Shown: positions 1-6,449 of the stretch, piece after piece
How the letters are laid out: each line of letters starts with the position of its first letter
Position numbering within the stretch: the first letter of the stretch is position 1
NCBI GenBank assembly: GCA_964494015.1
Contig: CAZBQC010000011.1
Location: 1-22,199 of the forward strand
Direction: 5' to 3'
Source: CAZBQC01 sp964494015
Lineage (GTDB): Bacteria; Bacillota_I; Bacilli_A; RF39; UBA660
Length of the DNA: 22,199 bases
Notes under the pieces: model-generated
The model's database searches: none
What the model saw: only the letters and a program-made list of their open reading frames with translations
Told to the model about the DNA's origin: nothing
Made by a program: the position numbers and the translations under genes

Positions 1-17
1 AATAACTTCTTTTTCAT
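1..17 (-). CDS. Start of an unidentified gene, cut by the window edge
   Basis: On the minus strand an ATG at 15-17 opens a frame reading Met-Lys-Lys-Lys-Leu before the window ends. A GGTG Shine-Dalgarno-like core lies a few bases upstream, within the right arm of an inverted repeat. It would follow the 109-residue membrane gene on the same strand and may belong to the same transcript. Five codons are too few to name a product. Confidence 0.35.
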
Positions 18-24
18 ACTTCTT

Positions 25-67
25 CACCACTTTATAATATTATCTTATCATAATTATAAAAGTGGTG
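25..67 (-). promoter_or_regulatory. Inverted repeat covering the next gene's ribosome binding site
   Basis: CACCACTTT at 25-33 pairs with AAAGTGGTG at 59-67, and the arms continue with A/T pairs towards the centre. On the minus strand the 3' arm ends in GTGGTG, which is also the likely Shine-Dalgarno core of the gene starting at 17. No T-run follows the stem, so it is not a typical intrinsic terminator. It could limit translation of the next gene or protect an mRNA end. The pairing is seen; the role is inferred. Confidence 0.4.
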
Positions 68-72
68 TAAAG

Positions 73-402
73 TTATTCGTCGATAACTTGTTCAATCTTT
101 CTAAAAATAAACTTAATTCCACCATGAAAGATCTTTTCGATGCCACTTGAAACTTTTAAACTGAGATTACTTACTTCATTGTTGTAGTTCTTTTGATTGA
201 CTTCTAGGTACTTTTCAACGTCAATTTCCTTACCATTTTTAACATCTTCTTCAAACTTTTTAATCTGTTCGTTGGTAAGTGCTGCTTTGTTACCTAATTG
301 ATTTTCATAATAGCCTAATTTCTCAGAAGTGAAAATTAATAAAAAAAACAGAATCAATGAAATCATCACGATCTTAAATACTTTATCAGCTTTAACTTTC
401 AT
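73..402 (-). CDS. Small single-pass membrane protein after spoIIP
   Basis: This is a 109-residue protein that I do not recognise. The start at 402 (Met-Lys-Val-Lys-Ala-Asp) is preferred over in-frame ATGs further upstream because GGTGAT lies seven bases before it. This places the start inside the last codons of spoIIP, an 11-base overlap that suggests translational coupling. Residues 10-24 form one strongly hydrophobic segment. The rest is charged and probably extracytoplasmic, with a helical, Lys/Glu-rich middle and an amphipathic C-terminal end. There are no catalytic motifs or cysteines. The tight link to spoIIP suggests a role in the sporulating mother cell or engulfment, but that rests on position alone. 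Confidence 0.7.
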   Translation of the reverse strand: MKVKADKVFKIVMISLILFFLLIFTSEKLGYYENQLGNKAALTNEQIKKFEEDVKNGKEIDVEKYLEVNQKNYNNEVSNLSLKVSSGIEKIFHGGIKFIFRKIEQVIDE

Positions 403-1366
403 TTTTATCATCACCGATGTAATCATATAAAATTTTAGCTAATATTTCTGTCGAACTATTGACTTGCTCTAAATTATTATCGACACCACCAATTTCGACT
501 AGCATCGTATTCTTATCAAAATCCTGATTGTAAACTCCATTGACTCCGGCTCCCTTTTTTTCATATATTCCACGACTTAAATCAGGGTATAAACTATTTA
601 TTTTATTAGAAAGAGTAACAGCTACTTCTCGATTAGCTTTGTAATTACTATTTTCTAGTCCGATGACAAAGAGAAACCTGGCATAACTCTTGTTATTGAT
701 GGTAATTGTCGATAAATTTCCAGTAATGGAGTCGCGGTGAAGGTCGACAAAGTATTTTAAAGAAGGATTCTTTTCTTTGACACTATTTAAAAACATACGA
801 CTGACTTTGTAACTGCTGGCATATGACCAGTTATTGACTCTTAAAATATCAGCAACACTGTTTTCTTCAACTAAAGAAATAATTCCTAATTCTTTTAATT
901 TAGACTGCAAAATGTAACTAGCTGTCGTAATATTAGGAGTAAAATTATAAAGGTTGGCAGTTGAGCGATAGTTTTCTAAGGGATGAGTGTTATAAATATA
1001 GACTAATGGCAACTCTTCTTTAATTTCGACAATTTTAGGTATTTCCTCTTTAATGATTGGTTCTGGAACAGTCACTAAATCTTTATAGGTCAGATCGATA
1101 ATACTAGATGGTTCATAAAAATCAAAGCTAGAAAAATAATTAAAGACTTTAGTAATTGCTATTTTATTGTTATATTCATAATCAATATTATGATTAGAGG
1201 AAGTAATTAAATATTTCAAAAATTCACGGTCGGAAATACCGAGGTTTAAATCAAAGTGATCAAGGTTTTTAATCAGATGACTACTAAAAAAGATAGCTAT
1301 TAAAATAAAGATTAATTTTATAAAAAATACCTGAATTCTCCTTGTTCTTTTGATTCTTTTTTTCAT
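392..1366 (-). CDS. spoIIP: Stage II sporulation protein P (SpoIIP), peptidoglycan hydrolase
   Basis: SpoIIP is a membrane-anchored amidase/endopeptidase that works with SpoIID and SpoIIM to thin septal peptidoglycan so that the mother cell can engulf the forespore. The 324-residue protein has a basic N-terminus, a membrane anchor at about residues 13-32, a variable linker, then the catalytic domain from about 118. Family motifs are visible: YNTHPLENY (His128, Glu131), DLHRDS (His210) and VEIGG (Glu291). These match the zinc ligands and catalytic glutamate of the Amidase_3-like fold. TAGGAG lies upstream of the start. A terminator separates it from yqeY, so it needs its own promoter. The downstream small membrane gene overlaps its end. 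Confidence 0.95.
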   Translation of the reverse strand: MKKRIKRTRRIQVFFIKLIFILIAIFFSSHLIKNLDHFDLNLGISDREFLKYLITSSNHNIDYEYNNKIAITKVFNYFSSFDFYEPSSIIDLTYKDLVTVPEPIIKEEIPKIVEIKEELPLVYIYNTHPLENYRSTANLYNFTPNITTASYILQSKLKELGIISLVEENSVADILRVNNWSYASSYKVSRMFLNSVKEKNPSLKYFVDLHRDSITGNLSTITINNKSYARFLFVIGLENSNYKANREVAVTLSNKINSLYPDLSRGIYEKKGAGVNGVYNQDFDKNTMLVEIGGVDNNLEQVNSSTEILAKILYDYIGDDKNES

Positions 1367-1382
1367 TATTTTCTCCTACCTA

Positions 1383-1390
1383 ATTATATG
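1383..1390 (-). promoter_or_regulatory. Possible -10 element for spoIIP
   Basis: Minus-strand CATATAAT lies between the yqeY terminator and the spoIIP Shine-Dalgarno. It differs by one base from the sigma-E type -10 (CATACAAT), and spoIIP is a sigma-E gene in Bacillus subtilis. I see no convincing -35 at the right distance, so it could equally be a weak sigma-A -10 (TATAAT). Confidence 0.25.
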
Positions 1391-1410
1391 AAGGAGATTA
1401 TTTTTTAAAA

Positions 1411-1439
1411 CAAAAAGTATTTAAGTCCCCTTAAATACT
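1411..1439 (-). terminator. Intrinsic terminator after yqeY
   Basis: Arms at 1416-1425 and 1430-1439 form a perfect 10-base-pair stem around a four-base loop, followed on the minus strand by TTTTTG and further T. The yqeY stop codon lies within the stem. It separates yqeY from spoIIP. Confidence 0.85.
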
Positions 1440-1880
1440 GGTCAGTTTATTCTTAATTAATTCACTTACTTTGGCCATATCGGCTCTACCCTTTAACTTA
1501 GGAGTTATTTCCTTCATAATTAATCCCATATCCGAAGGTTTGGTTGGATTAACAACTTTAAAAGCCTCATCGATAATTTTAATAATTTCTGATTCATCTA
1601 ACTGTTCGGGAAGATATTCTTTAATAATTTTGATCTCCTCGTTAGTTTTATCTATTAGATCCTCTCGATTACCTTTTTCAAATTCTTTAATTGATTCTAA
1701 ACGCATCTTAATTTGTTTAGCAGCTACTTCGAAAAGCATTTCATCATCGATTTCTTTTTGTCTATTGATATGTTCTAAGTCGACAGCACCTTTTAGCATT
1801 CTAATCGTCATTAATCTATTTTTATCTTGATTCTTCATCGCACTAATCATGTCATTCCGTAACTTTTCAACATAATTCAT
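1431..1880 (-). CDS. yqeY: GatB/YqeY domain protein
   Basis: This 149-residue protein belongs to the YqeY family, a small helical domain also found at the C-terminus of the GatB amidotransferase subunit, where it contacts tRNA. The role of free-standing YqeY is not well defined. Family features include the N-terminal LRNDMISAMKNQD segment, the central KIIKEYLPEQL sequence and a C-terminal stretch ending in KGRADMAKVSELIKNKL. The length is typical. The start at 1880 is chosen because AAGGAG lies eight bases upstream; the longer in-frame start at 1922 lies within the promoter region. It has its own sigma-A-type promoter and terminator, so it is probably monocistronic. Confidence 0.92.
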   Translation of the reverse strand: MNYVEKLRNDMISAMKNQDKNRLMTIRMLKGAVDLEHINRQKEIDDEMLFEVAAKQIKMRLESIKEFEKGNREDLIDKTNEEIKIIKEYLPEQLDESEIIKIIDEAFKVVNPTKPSDMGLIMKEITPKLKGRADMAKVSELIKNKLTSI

Positions 1881-1901
1881 CTTATCATCTCCTTGTAAGG
1901 A

Positions 1902-1930
1902 ATTATAACATGAATTTCTCAAGATGTAAA
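1902..1930 (-). promoter_or_regulatory. Sigma-A-type promoter of yqeY
   Basis: The minus strand reads TTTACA (1925-1930), a 17-base spacer, then TATAAT (1902-1907). The Shine-Dalgarno of yqeY follows about ten bases downstream. Confidence 0.75.
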
Positions 1931-2041
1931 TTTAGAAAAGAAGTAGTTTATTTAAATTAGATTCTAATAAATTAATTATTTTTAATATTATTAAATAAAT
2001 TATCCCAATTAAATCAATCTTTTATCTAAAAATATAGACCA

Positions 2042-2070
2042 TTGTAATAACACTTTTGGAAAAATATAAT
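2042..2070 (+). promoter_or_regulatory. Sigma-A-like promoter of the YjcZ-like gene
   Basis: TTGTAA (2042-2047), a 17-base spacer and TATAAT (2065-2070) precede the small coat-type gene. The adjacent element at 2074-2086 is shared with the CotY/Z-like gene and might instead be the working -10 for a sporulation sigma factor. Confidence 0.55.
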
Positions 2071-2073
2071 AAA

Positions 2074-2086
2074 CTATATTAGATAA
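2074..2086 (+). promoter_or_regulatory. 13-base element shared with the CotY/Z-like gene, copy 1
   Basis: CTATATTAGATAA lies 22 bases before the ATG. The CotY/Z-like gene has CTATACTAGATAA 21 bases before its ATG. One mismatch in 13 bases and near-identical placement suggest a common promoter element or operator for late sporulation genes. Confidence 0.5.
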
Positions 2087-2108
2087 TAGTTAAAGGAGGG
2101 AAATATAT

Positions 2109-2282
2109 ATGTTTTATCCTGGAGGTAGTGGCAGCGGCTTCGGCTGTGGCTGTGGAACACCTTATCCAGTCTGTGGAGCACCTGTCGGCTGCGGATGCGG
2201 TGGCGGCGGTAGTAGCTTTGCAATAGTATTAGTATTATTTATTCTATTAGTAATTGTATTAGGATCTAGATTTACAAGATAA
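2109..2282 (+). CDS. YjcZ-like Gly/Cys-rich small sporulation protein
   Basis: A 57-residue protein whose start is fixed by AAAGGAGG nine bases upstream. Residues 4-36 are rich in glycine and cysteine, with repeated GCGCG-type pairs (Cys13, 15, 22, 29, 31). Residues 37-51 form one hydrophobic helix (SSFAIVLVLFILLVIVLG), followed by a short basic tail. This layout, and especially the FAIVLVLFILLVIV stretch, matches the YjcZ family of tiny spore proteins in Bacilli. Family members usually lack so many cysteines, so this may combine membrane association with disulfide or metal-mediated cross-linking in the coat. It has its own promoter and two downstream terminators. The link to sporulation is by family resemblance and by the promoter element shared with a coat gene. 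Confidence 0.8.
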   Translation: MFYPGGSGSGFGCGCGTPYPVCGAPVGCGCGGGGSSFAIVLVLFILLVIVLGSRFTR

Positions 2283-2333
2283 AAGAAAAAGAGAAGTCTT
2301 TTTCTTTTTTTATTAAAGATTTACAAGATAAAA
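2268..2333 (+). repeat. 17-base direct repeat, two copies
   Basis: AGATTTACAAGATAAAA occurs at 2268-2284 and again at 2317-2333. The first copy encodes the last codons and stop of the YjcZ-like gene. Each copy runs directly into a hairpin terminator, which looks like duplication of a gene's 3' end with its terminator. Confidence 0.85.
2281..2311 (+). terminator. Intrinsic terminator of the YjcZ-like gene
   Basis: Arms at 2281-2292 and 2297-2308 form a perfect 12-base-pair A/G-rich stem with a GAAG loop, ending in a T-run. Confidence 0.8.
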
Positions 2334-2364
2334 AAGTTATAGAGAAATCTATAGCTTTTATTTT
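2332..2364. terminator. Second terminator, probably bidirectional
   Basis: Arms at 2332-2343 and 2348-2359 form a 12-base-pair stem with one G-T pair and a GAAA loop. Plus-strand T-rich sequence follows. On the minus strand a T-run follows as well, so it can also end the pseudopilin gene that stops at 2396. Confidence 0.75.
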
Positions 2365-2395
2365 AATTAAATTCAATTATCATTATAGAAAAATA

Positions 2396-4456
2396 TTAAA
2401 CACATTTTGTACTGGATTGATTACCTACTTTATCAACTGCATAGGCACACATTGAATAACTTGCTGGAGCTTCATATTGTGATCCATTAGTTACTGTTGC
2501 ATAAGAACCACCATTAGTAGATCTTTTTAAATACGATAGACCGGAATTTCCATCAGAAGCTGAGGCTTTAAATGTACAAATATTTGGAGTACCTCCACAA
2601 TTAAATTTACTTACAGTAACACTAGGAGCTGTCTTATCGACATAAACATTGACGGAACAACTCTTAGTATTTCCAGCTTTATCTTTAATTGAGATTGATC
2701 CGGTTTTAGCGGTACTACTAAAAGTCTTATAATAGGTAGCCGCAGCACATCCACTGATGGTATCACTACATTTTACCGAAATACTTCGACTACTACTCGT
2801 CCATGATGTACTTGATCCACTGACACTTCCACAGCTTGGGGCTGTCTTATCGATTTTGACAATGAAGCCTTCACTCTCTTCCTGATCGGTATTATCCGAT
2901 AAAGCTACAATCGCTGTGTACTTATCACCTGAATTATTAGACATACTGGTAACATTATAAGTCGTTGAGGTAATTTGAATATTTGTTGGAACTCCACCTT
3001 CTACATTTGGTGTCTTTGTCCACCTGATGACTCGATAATTAGAATCTGATATATTTGCTGTTAAGACGACATCTTCGTTTGACCAAGAGTTACTCGTTAG
3101 AGCTGTTCCACTACTGGCTTTCTTTGCAGTTAAGGTCACTTTCGCTGCTGGTCGATTGATCGTGACATTCTTCATGTTCAAGTTTTCTTCGTCAGTGGTA
3201 CTTATTCCTGCTCCTGTTGTTACCTTTATAATATATCTCCTTGATATTGATACCTCTCTTGTAGCATTGACAAACAAAGATTGATTCGTTTTATCGAAAA
3301 AGTATCCGACATTGGTATCTTTATCAGTAATCTCTTCTGAACCATCTCCTTCTCCTTCTCCTTCTCCTTCAACCTCTTCTTTTACTTCAATGATGTTTTC
3401 TCCTACTGGTATCACTTTCATTTCTGTTATTAAAACTCCATTTGTTGAATTTCCATTTACTAAATCCGTACTGTAATACCACTGATAAGTGTAGCCACTG
3501 GGTGCTATTTTTGGATCTCTTGTCGTTAATTGTAAATCTAGATTCCTAGTACTAGTTCCACTACCATATACTCCTCCTATAGTATCATAAGCTGTAATAC
3601 CTATTTGTGGAGTTGTTTTATCAATCTTAATATAAAATTCTTTCCCTTTAGTGGTTGAAATTCGGTTTAAGTCATCTACTACATACGCTGTGTAAGTTCC
3701 ATAGGTGGTTGCCTTGATATTCTTGGTACAGCTTTTTTCTGTTCCTGTTCCGGTTAAATTACAGGACATACTATCAACCATTTTTCCTTCTTCGTCTAAT
3801 ACTCTGATTTTTTTCGCATATTCATAATCAGTCGTATAGCTGACTCTGATACCTTCTTTGATCCAGATAGCGTTGTCATAAGTGAAGACTTCTTCTCCTT
3901 CTCCATATGATGTATATGGACCTATTTCAGTGTCATTATCGTTAATCTTGACTGTGGTTACACTTGGCGTGCTTATCTCGCTTAACTGACAGGTTCTGTA
4001 CTCTTCTCCTGTCTCCTCATCGATCGTGGGTATCACTTCACAGTCACAGATTCGATTATTATCGACTGAGTTATAATCCTGACACTCCAAACAGGCCACA
4101 TACGTATATTCCTTATCGACATTCATATAGGTGATGACCCTACCTGGACACTCATTCTTATTCACATCATAGACTGTGGATATATAAGACTTGCTTTCTA
4201 AGTTTTTTGGTGAATTTAATCCATTTATTTCGATGACACTCGCAAAATCAGTATCGACTGGTCGCTCTTCTAAATGATCTGAAAAATATTTTTGACCAGA
4301 CAAGGATACTGTTCCTTCCAACGATTTATAGTACGCTGCCTTAGTACTTTTATCTAAATTTACTTTTACGGCTATGGCGATTAAACTGACAATCGACAAG
4401 ATTAGTATTACTGATATTAATTCGATTAACGTAAATCCTTTTTTGTTATTCTTCAT
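2396..4456 (-). CDS. Large prepilin-type surface protein with Ig-like repeats
   Basis: This 686-residue protein begins with a type IV prepilin signal: a short basic leader, cleavage site G7/F8 in KGFTLIE, Glu12 at the conserved +5 position, and a hydrophobic helix at 13-30. Ordinary pilins have about 150-200 residues, so this is a giant member. After the pilin-like part comes a Cys-rich segment at 100-160 (Cys103, 122, 125, 137, 139, 156, including CLEC and CDC). Then follow several beta-rich segments each introduced by an IDKT(T/A)P-type motif (residues 278-283, 535-540, 607-612), typical of bacterial Ig-like surface repeats with a 'KDKAGN' hairpin. An acidic GEGEGEGDG run lies at 364-372. 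It is probably exported, processed by a prepilin peptidase not in this window, and displayed at the surface. TTGATT-17-TATAAT and AAGGAG precede it. Substrate or partner unknown. Confidence 0.82.
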   Translation of the reverse strand: MKNNKKGFTLIELISVILILSIVSLIAIAVKVNLDKSTKAAYYKSLEGTVSLSGQKYFSDHLEERPVDTDFASVIEINGLNSPKNLESKSYISTVYDVNKNECPGRVITYMNVDKEYTYVACLECQDYNSVDNNRICDCEVIPTIDEETGEEYRTCQLSEISTPSVTTVKINDNDTEIGPYTSYGEGEEVFTYDNAIWIKEGIRVSYTTDYEYAKKIRVLDEEGKMVDSMSCNLTGTGTEKSCTKNIKATTYGTYTAYVVDDLNRISTTKGKEFYIKIDKTTPQIGITAYDTIGGVYGSGTSTRNLDLQLTTRDPKIAPSGYTYQWYYSTDLVNGNSTNGVLITEMKVIPVGENIIEVKEEVEGEGEGEGDGSEEITDKDTNVGYFFDKTNQSLFVNATREVSISRRYIIKVTTGAGISTTDEENLNMKNVTINRPAAKVTLTAKKASSGTALTSNSWSNEDVVLTANISDSNYRVIRWTKTPNVEGGVPTNIQITSTTYNVTSMSNNSGDKYTAIVALSDNTDQEESEGFIVKIDKTAPSCGSVSGSSTSWTSSSRSISVKCSDTISGCAAATYYKTFSSTAKTGSISIKDKAGNTKSCSVNVYVDKTAPSVTVSKFNCGGTPNICTFKASASDGNSGLSYLKRSTNGGSYATVTNGSQYEAPASYSMCAYAVDKVGNQSSTKCV
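3346..3369 (-). repeat. Four hexamer repeats inside the pseudopilin gene
   Basis: Four exact tandem CTCCTT units (AAGGAG on the coding strand) encode alternating Gly-Glu. The units keep the reading frame, so copy number changes would lengthen or shorten the acidic linker. Each unit also resembles a Shine-Dalgarno core. Confidence 0.85.
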
Positions 4457-4481
4457 ATCTAATTCTCCTTATTATAGATAA

Positions 4482-4510
4482 ATTATATTATATTTTTAAA
4501 TTTTAATCAA
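4482..4510 (-). promoter_or_regulatory. Sigma-A-type promoter of the pseudopilin gene
   Basis: The minus strand reads TTGATT (4505-4510), a 17-base spacer, then TATAAT (4482-4487). A second overlapping TATAAT at 4487-4492 has a shorter spacer. AAGGAG follows before the start codon. Confidence 0.65.
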
Positions 4511-4540
4511 TAAAAAAGAGTGTGTCTTTTATCTTTTTTA

Positions 4541-4549
4541 TGATATAAT
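4541..4549 (+). promoter_or_regulatory. Extended -10 promoter of the deformylase gene
   Basis: TGATATAAT is a perfect extended -10 (TGnTATAAT). The -35 region is poor. The expected transcript leader is only about a dozen bases and begins close to the GGTGAT ribosome binding site. Confidence 0.65.
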
Positions 4550-4568
4550 AAACGCATGTGGTGATATT

Positions 4569-5117
4569 ATGTTGTTAATGAAAGATATCTTGGATGAAAA
4601 AGATAAAAGATTAAAAGTTATCAGCGAAGAAGTTATTTTCCCTCTTAGTAAAGAAGATAAAAAAACAATTAGTGATATAATTGAATTTTTAACCAATAGT
4701 CAAATTGAAGAAAAAGCGAAACTTTATGATTTAAGGCCCGGTATGGGACTTACTCCTGTTCAACTAGGCATACCAAAAAGATATATTGTGATTGTTCATG
4801 AAGTAGAGGAAGGCAAATTTGATAATTATGTGGTAGTTAATCCTAAATTGGTAAGTAATTCGATCGAAAAAATCTATGTTGAACAAGGTGAAGGATGCTT
4901 GAGTGTCAATCGAGAAGTTCCAGGTATTATTCCAAGATTTGCAAGAGTTACTATCGAAGGATATGATATTGATGGCAATAAGATTAGAGTAAGAGCTAGA
5001 GAAGAATTAGCGGTGGCATTTCAGCATGAATTAGATCATTTAGAAGGAATTTTATTTGTCGATAGAATCGATAAAAAGAACCCTTTCAAAGATAAAGATT
5101 TGTATCGTTCCATTTAA
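4569..5117 (+). CDS. def: Peptide deformylase
   Basis: This 182-residue enzyme removes the N-formyl group from nascent proteins at the ribosome. The three family motifs are present: motif 1 as GMGLTPVQ (residues 58-65, with the oxyanion Gln65), motif 2 EGCLS (metal ligand Cys110) and motif 3 QHELDHLEG (metal ligands His153 and His157, catalytic Glu154). Length and the extended N-terminus fit the type 2 deformylases of Gram-positive bacteria. Motif 1 is unusual, because the family consensus is GVGLAAPQ. The ATG at 4569 has GGTGAT just upstream; an ATG three codons later is also possible. It is not next to fmt or priA, its frequent partners, and is divergent from the pseudopilin gene. Confidence 0.93.
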   Translation: MLLMKDILDEKDKRLKVISEEVIFPLSKEDKKTISDIIEFLTNSQIEEKAKLYDLRPGMGLTPVQLGIPKRYIVIVHEVEEGKFDNYVVVNPKLVSNSIEKIYVEQGEGCLSVNREVPGIIPRFARVTIEGYDIDGNKIRVRAREELAVAFQHELDHLEGILFVDRIDKKNPFKDKDLYRSI

Positions 5118-5141
5118 AAAACTAGGAAGACCCTAGTTTTT
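5117..5141. terminator. Bidirectional terminator between def and the kinase gene
   Basis: AAAAACTAGG (5117-5126) pairs perfectly with CCTAGTTTTT (5132-5141) around a five-base loop, with T-runs in both directions. It overlaps the stop codons of both convergent genes. Confidence 0.88.
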
Positions 5142-6386
5142 TTCTTTGATGGGTAAAGTAATAACTACTTTCGTTCCCTTCCCTAATTCTGAAGAATACT
5201 TGATAGTACCTTGATGGAGTTCAATGATTTCACGAGATAAGCTAAGACCTAATCCAGTTCCAGTCTTCTTGGTGGTAAAAAACATTTCGGTTACTCTAGC
5301 CAAAGTTTCTTCATCCATGCCTATTCCATTATCGGTAATTATAATAATTAAGTTATCGCCATCAGTCTTCGTCTTTAGACTAATTTTTAAATCCTCAGCT
5401 TCTTTTTTAGCTTCGATCGAATTTTTAAAAATATTGATTAAAACCTGTTTTAAACGATTGTAATCAGCATTAAGATATAATTCTTTTCTCGGTATTTTAA
5501 AATCCGTTATCACATTACTTTTTTTGAAGAGACCACTCATCGAATCGGTGGTATCTTCTAGAAGATAATAAATATCGATATAACTTTTCTCCACTTTAAT
5601 CTTGGTGTAATCTAAATAATCATCCATCAAGGTAAGAGTGCGATTAATTTCCTCTTTAATGATCGGAACATATTTATCCATCTTATTCTTATTACTGGTA
5701 TCGATCATATCCAAGTATCCTTTACAAACCGCAATTGGATTTTTAATCTCATGAGTTATTTTAAAAAGGGAGGCTCGTAACGATTTCTCTTTTTCAAGTT
5801 CGATCAAAGTATTGTTCAAATCGATAATTTCCTCTCCTTTTTCCAAAAGAAATAATACCAAATAACTGACACTGTATAAAATTAAGATATTAATAAAAAT
5901 ATAGGTAAAGTTATAGAAAAAAATATTAAAAGGTCTAATTAGGTAGAAAACTTCCATTGAAATAATAAAGGCCTTAATCAGAACAAAACTATTGATTAGC
6001 GTATTAATCTTAATTTTTCTTCTGACAATAAAGACGTAGACAGCATAATAGATAATATATTCAAGAAAAATCAAATATAAAGGATGATTAAGTTCAATTA
6101 CATAATAACCACCAATGATAATAGATAAAACAATCGAAGTAAAATTTTTATTCTTTAAATAACTGATTAGGAGTGGAATATTAAGTAAAAGAAGTGTGGG
6201 TACCTGAACATGATTAATATCAGCATATTTGATAATTAAATAAACAGCACTGTAAAGAGCAACTTCCAAGTAAAAACTCTCATTATCCTTTCTCACTTTT
6301 CGATTATAGGCAACATATAGTAAATAGATCATTAAAGGAAAAGAAATAAAAATAAGATTTAAAAGAATTGATTCGACATAAATCAT
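5133..6386 (-). CDS. Membrane sensor histidine kinase, KinB-like
   Basis: This 417-residue protein has about six membrane segments between residues 5 and 182 with little extracytoplasmic sequence, then a short coiled linker and a kinase core. The H-box is THEIKNPIAVCKGYLDM with phospho-acceptor His212. The N-box is NIFKNSIEA (Asn322), G1 is DNGIGM (352-357), the F-box is EMFFTTK (367-373) and G2 is GTGLGLS (376-382). The HEIKNP H-box and compact polytopic sensor resemble KinB and related sporulation kinases that feed phosphate to Spo0F/Spo0A. No response regulator gene is adjacent, which also fits an orphan phosphorelay kinase. Upstream lie two tandem Spo0A-box-like sites, consistent with control by Spo0A. 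The input signal cannot be read from the sequence. Confidence 0.85.
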   Translation of the reverse strand: MIYVESILLNLIFISFPLMIYLLYVAYNRKVRKDNESFYLEVALYSAVYLIIKYADINHVQVPTLLLLNIPLLISYLKNKNFTSIVLSIIIGGYYVIELNHPLYLIFLEYIIYYAVYVFIVRRKIKINTLINSFVLIKAFIISMEVFYLIRPFNIFFYNFTYIFINILILYSVSYLVLFLLEKGEEIIDLNNTLIELEKEKSLRASLFKITHEIKNPIAVCKGYLDMIDTSNKNKMDKYVPIIKEEINRTLTLMDDYLDYTKIKVEKSYIDIYYLLEDTTDSMSGLFKKSNVITDFKIPRKELYLNADYNRLKQVLINIFKNSIEAKKEAEDLKISLKTKTDGDNLIIIITDNGIGMDEETLARVTEMFFTTKKTGTGLGLSLSREIIELHQGTIKYSSELGKGTKVVITLPIKEKN

Positions 6387-6409
6387 ACTAACACTCTCTT
6401 TCTCATTTA

Positions 6410-6442
6410 ATTATATGTCTTTCTTTTGGCGAAATTTGTCGA
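6410..6442 (-). promoter_or_regulatory. Candidate Spo0A-dependent promoter of the kinase gene
   Basis: The minus strand has TCGACA (6437-6442) and TATAAT (6410-6415) separated by 21 bases. This is longer than a normal sigma-A spacer but resembles the Bacillus subtilis spoIIG promoter, where Spo0A compensates for a 22-base spacer. The -35-like hexamer overlaps a Spo0A box. Confidence 0.45.
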
Positions 6443-6443
6443 A
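6427..6443 (+). promoter_or_regulatory. Two tandem Spo0A-box-like sites
   Basis: TGGCGAA (6427-6433) and TGTCGAA (6437-6443) are direct repeats with starts exactly ten bases apart. The second is an exact match to the Spo0A box and the first differs by one base. Spo0A dimers bind such tandem boxes on one face of the helix. Confidence 0.5.
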
Positions 6444-6449
6444 ATATAC

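Noticed and set aside
1026..1032. Exact Spo0A-box sequence within spoIIP (and others at about 6374 and 6544)
   Set aside because: They arise from Val-Glu codons (GTC GAA) preceded by T inside coding regions and have no tandem partner at ten-base spacing.
1471..1830. 119-codon open frame on the plus strand
   Set aside because: It is the complement of yqeY, has no ribosome binding site, and its Ser/Ile/Leu-rich product is typical of a shadow frame.
1881..1922. Longer N-terminus for YqeY
   Set aside because: The extra 14 codons overlap the -10 element and the AAGGAG site that fits the start at 1880.
3346..3369. AAGGAG repeats as real internal ribosome binding sites
   Set aside because: The units are followed by no suitably spaced ATG in a separate reading frame.
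5224..5463. 79-codon open frame on the plus strand
   Set aside because: It lies antisense within the ATPase domain of the histidine kinase gene and has no start signals.
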